From NCBI GenBank assembly GCA_049322295.1, contig JBMORO010000007.1:1-18052 (forward strand): a DNA stretch of 18,052 bases, read 5' to 3'. Under the pieces are notes generated by a model. The model worked only from the letters and a program-made list of their open reading frames with translations. It was not told where the DNA came from and did not search any database. Each line of letters starts with the position of its first letter. Positions within the stretch are counted from its first letter, which is position 1. Shown here in pieces: positions 12,645 through 17,415 of the stretch. The stretch comes from JBMORO01 sp049322295. GTDB lineage: Bacteria > Patescibacteriota > Minisyncoccia > RBG-13-40-8-A. A program made the position numbers and the translations under genes.

Positions 12645-13352
12645 TTATCCTTTTGCAATCACTAAACCCCAAACTTCTTGTGCCCCGCTTTTTTTGAGAA
12701 TTTTTGCTGCTTCAACTAGAGTTGCGCCGGTGGTGGTTACGTCGTCAATAAGAATAATAATTTTTCCCTCGACCGAAGATTCGGGACTAATCTCAAAGAC
12801 CTCTTTGAGATTAGTCCTTCGTTTTTCCATATCTTTGATTTTTGCCTGGGGCGTAGTGGAAATTTTTCTTTTCAGAATGTCGTTTTCTAATAGCAGTTTA
12901 AAATGTTCTGCTACTTCTCGAGCTAGTAACTCCGCCTGATTGAAGCCGCGATAATGAAGACGATATTTGTAAAGCGGAACTGGGATTATAATAAAATCCA
13001 AATTCCAAGTTCCAAAATTCAAACTTTCCAATGTTTTTATCAAGAGGTCGGATAGCGGCTTGGTTAATTCTTGGACATAATGATATTTGAAATTTTTAAT
13101 TAAATCTTGAACAACTGGATTTTTGTATTCGGTAGCAGCAATTAATCTATCCAAGCCATTTTCTTTGGCACACCCGATACAAATTTTCCCTTGCCAGGTA
13201 ATTTTTCCGCAGAAAAAGCAAGTATTATTTGGGGTAATTTCTATTTTATTAAAACAATCCCGACACAGATAAGTGTCGGGACAATTACAGCCCAAACATT
13301 TTTTAGGAAAAAATAAATCTAAAAAGAATTTTTTGACTTTATTTAGCCACAT
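12645..13352 (-). CDS. comF: ComF family phosphoribosyltransferase-like protein
   Basis: This 235-aa protein has N-terminal zinc-binding cysteine pairs CLGC (19-22), CRDC (30-33), CFFC (45-48) and CIGC (58-61). A phosphoribosyltransferase fold follows: IIIPVPLYKYRLHYRGFNQAELLA (121-144) and the PRPP-loop IILIDDVTTTGATLVEA. ComF relatives are needed for transformation in several bacteria and bind ssDNA or helicase partners; the reaction is not established. Length and motif order are typical. The start overlaps the preceding gene by 14 bp. Two perfect palindromes lie inside the frame: 13258-13281, in the second zinc-binding pair, and 12784-12817, in the native NLKEVFEI region. Confidence 0.92.
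   Translation of the reverse strand: MWLNKVKKFFLDLFFPKKCLGCNCPDTYLCRDCFNKIEITPNNTCFFCGKITWQGKICIGCAKENGLDRLIAATEYKNPVVQDLIKNFKYHYVQELTKPLSDLLIKTLESLNFGTWNLDFIIIPVPLYKYRLHYRGFNQAELLAREVAEHFKLLLENDILKRKISTTPQAKIKDMEKRRTNLKEVFEISPESSVEGKIIILIDDVTTTGATLVEAAKILKKSGAQEVWGLVIAKG
12784..12817 (-). repeat. 15-bp perfect hairpin inside comF
   Basis: GGACTAATCTCAAAG (12784-12798) and its exact complement (12803-12817) are separated by a 4-nt loop. Unlike the other elements, it lies in residues conserved in ComF (RRTNLKEVFEIS). It therefore seems not to be a simple insertion but an inverted copy overwriting native codons. Confidence 0.7.
13258..13281 (-). repeat. 9-bp perfect hairpin in the comF zinc-finger codons
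   Basis: TCCCGACAC (13258-13266) and GTGTCGGGA (13273-13281) flank a 6-nt loop. It encodes CPDTYLCR, within the first zinc-binding module. Confidence 0.55.
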
Positions 13353-13800
13353 TAATTATACTGGCAGTGAATGAAACTTTGTTTTTGATTTTTTCGGAAA
13401 CATTTTCTTTGGCTTGGATATCTATTTTATCTCCCTTTTTCAAATCGGAAAATTTAAGGGTGGTTTCTTTGGGATAAATCGGTTTTGTGCTTCCTGCGGT
13501 TATGGTTTTTGGGTCGGGAAATTCAAGCTTAACTATTTTTGTATCTTTGTCTACGGCCACATTTACGTTTTGTTTAATTGGTTCTTTGCTCGGGTCTGCT
13601 AATAAAATCAAAGCATTAATCACCAAAGCATTATCTTTAATTTCTTCGATAATCCCAGATACACCGTAAATTTCTGGGGCAATTACAATCTCCTCTTCTT
13701 TTTGGGTGATTGGTTTTTTATAACCCCCAAAAATAATTGCCAGAGCTACTAAAATTATTAATACAATGATAGCAATTAAAACCGGAGTTTTTATTTTCAT
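13339..13800 (-). CDS. Membrane-anchored protein, unknown function
   Basis: This 153-aa protein has a strong N-terminal membrane anchor (about 7-25, VLIAIIVLIILVALAIIFGG) and an extracytoplasmic beta-rich domain. Residues 44-60 (YGVSGIIEEIKDNALVI) and the closing LKKGDKIDIQAKENVSEK... region resemble small OB-like (DUF5666-type) domains that are common in Patescibacteria, but I am not certain of the family. It is first in the minus-strand run, about 20 nt after a predicted transcription start, and overlaps comF by 14 bp. No catalytic motif is seen. Confidence 0.72.
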   Translation of the reverse strand: MKIKTPVLIAIIVLIILVALAIIFGGYKKPITQKEEEIVIAPEIYGVSGIIEEIKDNALVINALILLADPSKEPIKQNVNVAVDKDTKIVKLEFPDPKTITAGSTKPIYPKETTLKFSDLKKGDKIDIQAKENVSEKIKNKVSFTASIINVAK

Positions 13801-13829
13801 AAATTTTGGATTAAGTATTATTTAATTTA

Positions 13830-13858
13830 ATTATACAAAAATAAAAAAACGCAAGCAA
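13830..13858 (-). promoter_or_regulatory. Promoter of the minus-strand operon
   Basis: On the minus strand, TTGCTT (13858-13853) is followed after exactly 17 bp by TATAAT (13835-13830). The predicted start, about 13823, gives a 5' leader of about 22 nt before the ATG at 13800. It diverges from the repeat/promoter at 13864-13927. Confidence 0.65.
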
Positions 13859-13863
13859 GTAAG

Positions 13864-13906
13864 AAATTTGTTGCAGATATCTTGAAACATTAGAAAATAC
13901 TTGACA
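13864..13906 (+). repeat. 43-nt direct repeat, copy 1
   Basis: It matches 15580-15622 at 40 of 43 positions, the differences being at repeat positions 21, 34 and 35. It contains the 8-nt palindrome AGATATCT and ends in the -35-like TTGACA. Confidence 0.9.
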
Positions 13907-13927
13907 AGAGTTTGTTTTTATTATAGC
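13901..13927 (+). promoter_or_regulatory. Candidate promoter for the leader and 61-aa gene
   Basis: A consensus TTGACA (13901-13906) is followed by TATAGC (13922-13927) at a short 15-bp spacing. An alternative -10 two bases downstream (TAGCTT) gives 17 bp but matches less well. The -35 is the end of the 43-nt repeat. Confidence 0.45.
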
Positions 13928-13934
13928 TTAAAAT

Positions 13935-14168
13935 GTTAGAGACAAGATGCACCTTGGTGCACATTAGAATAGATTTTTGGTTCTTTCGCGTTCTTTACAA
14001 CCAAATTTACCGAAATCTTCTTTAATCGGTAAATATTGAGATAGTATCGAGAATTGTGACGAAGGAGGTGAAGATAGAAAGAAAGTAAGAATTTAGGCAG
14101 GGGGTATGGGTGGAACACCGAACCCAGGAGAGGTGCAAAACTTATCTCCGAGTAAAAGGAGAAAAATC
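13935..14168 (+). ncRNA. Structured 5' leader or small RNA (candidate)
   Basis: About 230 nt between the promoter and the 61-aa gene hold several hairpins: TGCAC-CTTG-GTGCA (13948-13961); ATTTACCGA (14005-14013) with TCGGTAAAT (14026-14034), a perfect 9-bp stem; a GGTG-GAA-CACC hairpin near 14109; and GGAGA/TCTCC arms near 14130-14150. A perfect SD (AAGGAGG, 14062-14068) has no good start codon after it, only a possible GTG-initiated 6-codon ORF overlapping it. The region is richer in G and C than its surroundings. It could be a cis-regulatory leader, a leader-peptide system or an independent RNA. I cannot match it to a known class. Confidence 0.4.
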
Positions 14169-14354
14169 ATGCCAGGAGCAAAAGACGAGTATGACAAAGG
14201 TTATGCGGATGGCCGGAGAGAGGCAGAATATCAGAAGTCACATGGTGTTATCGACCGTCTCATTCGAGACTTCGGCTATAGCCCGATGAAAAGTGATTCC
14301 GAGGCCTATAAGGGCGGATTCAAGCAAGGCGTGGAAGACGGCCACAAGAAATAA
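14169..14354 (+). CDS. 61-aa charged protein, unknown function
   Basis: The product is MPGAKDEYDKGYADGRREAE followed by YQKSHGVIDRLIRDFGYSP and a tail SEAYKGGFKQGVEDGHKK. It is soluble, highly charged and rich in Gly and Tyr. It carries two similar GY/GF segments (YDKGYADGRREA and YKGGFKQGVEDG) that look like an internal duplication of a Y-x-x-G-[YF]-x-x-G motif. I start at ATG 14169 because AAGGAG lies 7 nt upstream. The longer frame from 14106 has no usable SD spacing and reads through leader sequence. The strong SD and GC-richer codons differ from the neighbouring AT-rich genes, suggesting separate ancestry. A hairpin terminator follows at once. I do not recognise the family. Confidence 0.68.
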   Translation: MPGAKDEYDKGYADGRREAEYQKSHGVIDRLIRDFGYSPMKSDSEAYKGGFKQGVEDGHKK

Positions 14355-14363
14355 CCATTCCGA

Positions 14364-14408
14364 GGGTAGTAGACATAAATACAATGATACAATGCCTGCT
14401 ACCCTTTT
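14364..14408 (+). terminator. Terminator after the 61-aa gene
   Basis: GGGTAGTAG (14364-14372) pairs with CTGCTACCC (14396-14404), nine pairs including one G-T, followed by TTTT. The loop is long (23 nt). Confidence 0.6.
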
Positions 14409-14460
14409 ATAATTTTTAATAAATTGAGTATAATAAATAGGTAATTTTACTAAATATAAT

Positions 14461-15030
14461 ATGTTTTGGATTATCTTAATTTTCGTTTTAATTATTATTG
14501 GTTTTTTAGTAATTACAGATATCTATGCAAGCGTCATTGCCGCCCCCTTTTTTGCCACGCCCAAAAATTATATACGAAGAGCATTTCAGGCGTGCAATTT
14601 AAAATCGGGAGAAAAAATCTATGATCTAGGCTCAGGTGATGGTCGGGCTCTAATTATGGCGGCCAAAGAATTTGGTGCCAATGCAAAAGGATTTGAGCTT
14701 TCCTATCTATTATATCTTATTTCTAAAGCCAATATTTTATTCCATCATCTTCCAAAACGAGTTGAAGTCAAATGGTGTAATTTTTATAATGAGGATTTAC
14801 GTCAAGCAGATGTGATATTCTGCTGGTTGACGCCAAGGGCTTTTCCAAAATTAGCTCAGAAATTTAATCAAGAGTTAAAAGCTGGTACCCGAGTGATTGC
14901 CTTTTCTTCACCTCTTGGTTTTTGGCAGCCAGAACAGGAGATTGAATTTCCGTCCCAAGGGCTTAAATTATTCGGGAGATATATAACAAAGCCAAGTAAG
15001 GTTAAATTATTTTTTTATTCCAAGAAATAA
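14461..15030 (+). CDS. Membrane-anchored class I SAM methyltransferase
   Basis: This 189-aa protein has an N-terminal membrane helix (about 2-22) and a short linker FFATPKNYIRRAF. A Rossmann methyltransferase core follows: motif I is YDLGSGDGRALIMAAKEFGA (54-73), the acidic end of strand 2 is GFEL (77-80), and later strands include ADVIFCWLTP and GTRVIAFSSP. Overall it resembles the FAM173/ATPSCKMT type of membrane-linked protein-lysine methyltransferases, whose eukaryotic members modify an ATP synthase subunit; substrate here is unknown. TATAAT at 14429-14434 may serve as its -10. It is cargo in the block bracketed by the 43-nt repeats, although its AT-rich codon use is ordinary for the window. 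Confidence 0.82.
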   Translation: MFWIILIFVLIIIGFLVITDIYASVIAAPFFATPKNYIRRAFQACNLKSGEKIYDLGSGDGRALIMAAKEFGANAKGFELSYLLYLISKANILFHHLPKRVEVKWCNFYNEDLRQADVIFCWLTPRAFPKLAQKFNQELKAGTRVIAFSSPLGFWQPEQEIEFPSQGLKLFGRYITKPSKVKLFFYSKK

Positions 15031-15061
15031 ATATTTACCAGTGACATTAAAAATGGAGCGC

Positions 15062-15089
15062 TTGACACTCATCAAATATCTGATAAAAT
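15062..15089 (+). promoter_or_regulatory. Promoter of the hicBA pair
   Basis: TTGACA (15062-15067), 16-bp spacer, TAAAAT (15084-15089). The expected start, about 15096, is at the hicB ATG (15098), so the message would be essentially leaderless. Confidence 0.6.
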
Positions 15090-15097
15090 AAAACTAT

Positions 15098-15343
15098 ATG
15101 AAGAAAGTATTAAAGAAAAAAGTTTTTCAATATACAGCAGTTTTTGAGCCAGCCAAAGAAGGTGGTTATGTGGTAAGTATTCCTTCTCTTCCAGGTTGCT
15201 ATACTCAAGGAAACACATTTGAAGAGGCCTTAAAAAATATAAAGGAAGCAGCCATTTTGTATTTAGAGGTTGTCCAAGAAATGAAAGAAGAATTACCAAA
15301 AGAAGAAGGGGTAATAGTTGCTCCCATTAAAGTAAAAGTATAA
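15098..15343 (+). CDS. hicB: HicB-family antitoxin
   Basis: This 81-aa protein has the partial RNase H-like fold of HicB: FQYTAVFEPAKEGGYVVSIPSLPGCYTQGNTFEEALKNIKEAAILYLE (10-57). The SxPxLPGCxTxGxTxEEAxxNxxEA pattern is diagnostic. It lacks a separate C-terminal helix-turn-helix domain, so it belongs to the short form. The antitoxin binds and blocks the HicA RNase and usually represses its own promoter. HicA lies 11 nt downstream, giving the antitoxin-first order. The promoter's overlap with the start codon would make repression by HicB straightforward; that is inference. Confidence 0.88.
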   Translation: MKKVLKKKVFQYTAVFEPAKEGGYVVSIPSLPGCYTQGNTFEEALKNIKEAAILYLEVVQEMKEELPKEEGVIVAPIKVKV

Positions 15344-15354
15344 TTTTAGGAATT

Positions 15355-15579
15355 ATGCCGAAACTACCCACTCTTAAACCAAAACAATTAATCAAGGCCC
15401 TAGAAAGAGTGGGTTTTTGTTTTGTCAGACAAAAAGGAAGTCATAAGATTTATACAAGAAATAGAGTTTTAGTTGTCGTGCCATGGCACAACAAAGATTT
15501 GAAGAAAGGATTGGTTAAGAAAATTATAAAAGACGCGAAATTATCAACAGAAGAATTTATAAAACTGATTAAGAAATAA
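15355..15579 (+). CDS. hicA: HicA-family mRNA interferase toxin
   Basis: This 74-aa protein with a dsRNA-binding-like fold reads LKPKQLIKALERVGFCFVRQ then KGSHKIYT, with the catalytic His at residue 30 in GSH, VVPWHNKDLKKGLVKKII and a C-terminal LSTEEFIKLIKK. HicA toxins cleave translated mRNA and are neutralised by HicB. All key positions are present and the length is typical, so it looks active. The start follows hicB by 11 nt, with a weak AGGA upstream. It ends exactly where the second 43-nt repeat begins. Confidence 0.88.
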   Translation: MPKLPTLKPKQLIKALERVGFCFVRQKGSHKIYTRNRVLVVVPWHNKDLKKGLVKKIIKDAKLSTEEFIKLIKK

Positions 15580-15622
15580 AAATTTGTTGCAGATATCTTA
15601 AAACATTAGAAACCACTTGACA
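15580..15622 (+). repeat. 43-nt direct repeat, copy 2
   Basis: This is the second copy of 13864-13906 (40/43 identical), starting with the last bases around the hicA stop and ending in TTGACA. No -10 element follows at normal spacing. Instead IS200-type sequence begins directly after it. Confidence 0.9.
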
Positions 15623-15623
15623 T

Positions 15624-15670
15624 CAGCCCGACACGCCTCCGATGTTTAGCATCGGGGAAGGATAGGGCTG
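15624..15670 (+). repeat. Nested hairpin upstream of the IS200-like remnant
   Basis: CAGCCC (15624-15629) pairs with GGGCTG (15665-15670). Inside it, CTCCGATG pairs with CATCGGGG around TTTAG. IS200/IS605 elements carry a subterminal hairpin at the left end, so this is probably the remnant's left end. Confidence 0.5.
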
Positions 15671-15717
15671 CCGGAGCAATGGCGAGAAGAATAAAGACAA
15701 GGTAGAATAGAAGGTAT

Positions 15718-15915
15718 ATGTCAATCAAACGAACATCCCATTCTCTCTACGATTTATGGTACCACTTTGCTTGGTCAACAAAATACAGAAAGGAGATATT
15801 TAAGAACAGAAATATAGTATACTGTGCCAAAACAATTCTTCGAGCCATTGCGGGCCACTACGATATAACCATTCAAGATCAGTATTCACAAATGGAGCAA
15901 AAATTGCTACAATAA
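15718..15915 (+). pseudogene. tnpA: Truncated IS200/IS605-family transposase TnpA
   Basis: The first 54 residues (MSIKRTSHSLYDLWYHFAWSTKYRKEIF...RAIAGHYDITIQD, shown in part) match the N-terminus of Y1 (HUH) transposases: the SHSxYDxxYHxxWxTKYR pattern and the helix before strand 2. A full TnpA is about 130-150 aa. Here the frame ends at 65, before the HUH histidines and the catalytic tyrosine, and the last dozen residues (YSQMEQKLLQ) do not continue the family. It cannot be active. A hairpin overlapping its stop follows at 15911-15941. No TnpB is present. It lies right against repeat copy 2. Confidence 0.85.
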
Positions 15916-15948
15916 GGTCGGCAGAACTAACCGACCTTATTTTCTTTT
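15911..15948 (+). terminator. Perfect hairpin with T-rich tail
   Basis: AATAAGGTCGG (15911-15921) and CCGACCTTATT (15931-15941) form an 11-bp perfect stem with a 9-nt loop, followed by TTTCTTTT. It overlaps the tnpA remnant stop, and the metalloprotease ATG (15949) follows the T tract at once. It may be the IS right-end hairpin, an intrinsic terminator, or both. Confidence 0.65.
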
Positions 15949-16683
15949 ATGAAAAACTATCCCAATCTAAAATTTGTCATTAACAAAAAAAAGGAATTAG
16001 AGACATTCCTAAATTTTTATAGTTGGTCTAAACATCAAAAAAAGAATAGAGATTTGAATTGGGCGATTTATAAGCCCCATCCAAAATTAAGAAGAATAAA
16101 GAAGAAAAGTTTATTAGAACAAAAAATATTTATTCATAAATATATTGATAATTTTTATAAACAAAATATTAATGAAATTAAAAACGGTGTTTTAAAAGCG
16201 AAAAAAGATTGGAAAAAAGTAGAAAAAGATTTTTTTATTTTGGTTGATGAAATTTTTAAAGAATATCCGTGGCCAAATGGTAAATATATTGCCTATTCTA
16301 CAATCTGGGGAATGTATCCTAGATATTTAAATAGTAAGACATTTTTATTTCCGTACTCGCACAATAAAAAGAACTATATTTTAATCGTGATTGCTCACGA
16401 GATGTTGCATTTTATGTTTTATGATTATGTTTATACAAAATTTTCAAAGCTGAAAAGCCAAAAATATAATTTTGTTTTATGGAACATGTCAGAAATATTT
16501 AATGCAGTAATTCAAAATTCTAAGAAATGGATTAGTGTTTTTCATCAAAAAACAATGGGATATCCGGAACACAAGAAGCACATTTCAAAATTTAAAAAAT
16601 ATTGGCAAGAATCAAAAAATATAGATATTTGGATTAAAAAGAGTTTTGATTATTTAAAAAATTCAAAACCCTTGACTTTTTAA
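15949..16683 (+). CDS. Predicted HExxH metalloprotease-like protein, unknown family
   Basis: This 244-aa, very lysine-rich, AT-rich cytosolic protein has no signal peptide. The central YILIVIAHEMLHFMFYDYVY carries HEMLH (150-154), the zincin active-site motif within a hydrophobic helix. Glu182 in NMSEIFNAVI, 28 residues on, is a candidate third zinc ligand (gluzincin style). The N-terminal 100 residues are helical and charged. I know no named family. Proteins of this look, predicted but uncharacterised, occur in Patescibacteria. The ATG lies immediately after a terminator-like hairpin and has no SD or evident promoter, so its expression is unclear; the tnpA insertion may have separated it from its promoter. 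The downstream lipoprotein has its own promoter inside the end of this gene. Confidence 0.72.
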   Translation: MKNYPNLKFVINKKKELETFLNFYSWSKHQKKNRDLNWAIYKPHPKLRRIKKKSLLEQKIFIHKYIDNFYKQNINEIKNGVLKAKKDWKKVEKDFFILVDEIFKEYPWPNGKYIAYSTIWGMYPRYLNSKTFLFPYSHNKKNYILIVIAHEMLHFMFYDYVYTKFSKLKSQKYNFVLWNMSEIFNAVIQNSKKWISVFHQKTMGYPEHKKHISKFKKYWQESKNIDIWIKKSFDYLKNSKPLTF

Positions 16684-16700
16684 TTAAATAGGAGTATACT
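16672..16700 (+). promoter_or_regulatory. Promoter of the lipoprotein gene
   Basis: TTGACT (16672-16677), a 17-bp spacer and TATACT (16695-16700) make a near-consensus sigma-70 promoter. It begins within the last codons of the metalloprotease gene. The leader is about 100 nt and contains the self-complementary CCCATATGGG (16747-16756). Confidence 0.7.
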
Positions 16701-16807
16701 ATAATTAGGAAAATAAGATGTTCTTTAGCACTTTATATAAATGAAGCCCATATGGGATTCTAAGATTAAAAGCCTCAGTCATTCGACAGGGCAAGGAGGT
16801 GAGAGAA

Positions 16808-17281
16808 GTGAAGAGAGTTTTGATGGTTTTGCTGTCCATTTTAATGCTGTTGTTGTTTTGTTCTTGCGGAAAAATAACCCAGCCAGATAAACCCTGGGAG
16901 TACAAAACTAATGTTCAGATTACTTATAGCCGGGATGTGTCGAAAATTACAAATCCAGAAGGACCTGATGAAGGGACTATTCTTTTCGGCGAACTCAATG
17001 ACCCGCAAATTCCGGGAGGCCAGGACCATATTAGTATTCAGATGACTAAAGTTATGGAAAATAGGTTTAGTTGTACTATTCCTAAGATCTGGATCAATTC
17101 TAGCAGCATTTACCACGTGGTAAGGGTCCAAGATCTCAAATTGGCTATCCCTGGGGGTACTCCAGACACCAACCATAGTGGTTATACGGGGGAGAACATT
17201 GATATTCCCGGGAGCTATGATCGACGGGTAGTTCCAATCTATAATGGTGAGAGCTCCGAGCTCTGGTTCATGATCAAGTAG
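16808..17281 (+). CDS. Small predicted lipoprotein, unknown function
   Basis: This 157-aa protein starts at GTG 16808, giving MKRVLMVLLSILMLLLFCSC as a lipoprotein-type signal with a cysteine pair. Cleavage before the second Cys (FCS|C) is likely. The mature part starts GKITQPDKPWEYKTNVQITY and looks beta-rich (WINSSSIYHVVRVQDLKLAI, then a Gly/Asn/Asp-rich loop, ending SSELWFMIK). I reject the GTG at 16799 because it lies inside the SD (AAGGAGG, 16793-16799), which is ideally spaced 8 nt before 16808. The strong SD, GTG start and GC-richer codons set it apart from the neighbouring AT-rich gene. It is a complete monocistronic unit with promoter and terminator. No family is recognised. Confidence 0.78.
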   Translation: MKRVLMVLLSILMLLLFCSCGKITQPDKPWEYKTNVQITYSRDVSKITNPEGPDEGTILFGELNDPQIPGGQDHISIQMTKVMENRFSCTIPKIWINSSSIYHVVRVQDLKLAIPGGTPDTNHSGYTGENIDIPGSYDRRVVPIYNGESSELWFMIK

Positions 17282-17284
17282 CAC

Positions 17285-17316
17285 GCCCTTGGTTAACAAA
17301 AAACCAAGGGCTTTTT
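17285..17316 (+). terminator. Strong intrinsic terminator
   Basis: GCCCTTGGTT (17285-17294) and AACCAAGGGC (17302-17311) form a perfect 10-bp stem with an A-rich 7-nt loop, then TTTTT. It begins 3 nt after the lipoprotein stop. Confidence 0.9.
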
Positions 17317-17343
17317 GCATTTGCAATATATTTTAGGTATAAT
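17315..17343 (+). promoter_or_regulatory. Promoter of the secreted-protein gene
   Basis: TTGCAT (17315-17320), a 17-bp spacer and TATAAT (17338-17343). The -35 overlaps the T tract of the preceding terminator. The predicted leader is about 66 nt. Confidence 0.6.
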
Positions 17344-17415
17344 TTAATTAAAGGATTATTTGATAGTTGATAATTAAAAATAATCGTAAGTTAAGATAAT
17401 CATAATCATAAAAAT

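Noticed and set aside
14106..14168. Longer start for the 61-aa protein at ATG 14106
   Set aside because: The G run is only one base from the ATG, and the added residues are leader sequence. The AAGGAG at 7 nt before 14169 is far better placed.
14451..14460. TATAAT directly before the methyltransferase ATG as a -10
   Set aside because: It abuts the start codon, so transcription would begin inside the gene. The TATAAT at 14429-14434 is more plausible.
13864..15622. CRISPR array
   Set aside because: Only two copies of the 43-nt repeat exist, 1.7 kb apart with genes between them and no spacer periodicity or cas genes.
16799..16807. GTG 16799 as the lipoprotein start
   Set aside because: It lies inside the AAGGAGG ribosome-binding sequence, which is ideally spaced for the GTG at 16808.
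16841..17326. 161-aa open frame opposite the lipoprotein gene
   Set aside because: It has no initiation signals and runs antisense through the gene's SD, coding region and terminator. The plus-strand gene has a signal peptide and full expression signals.
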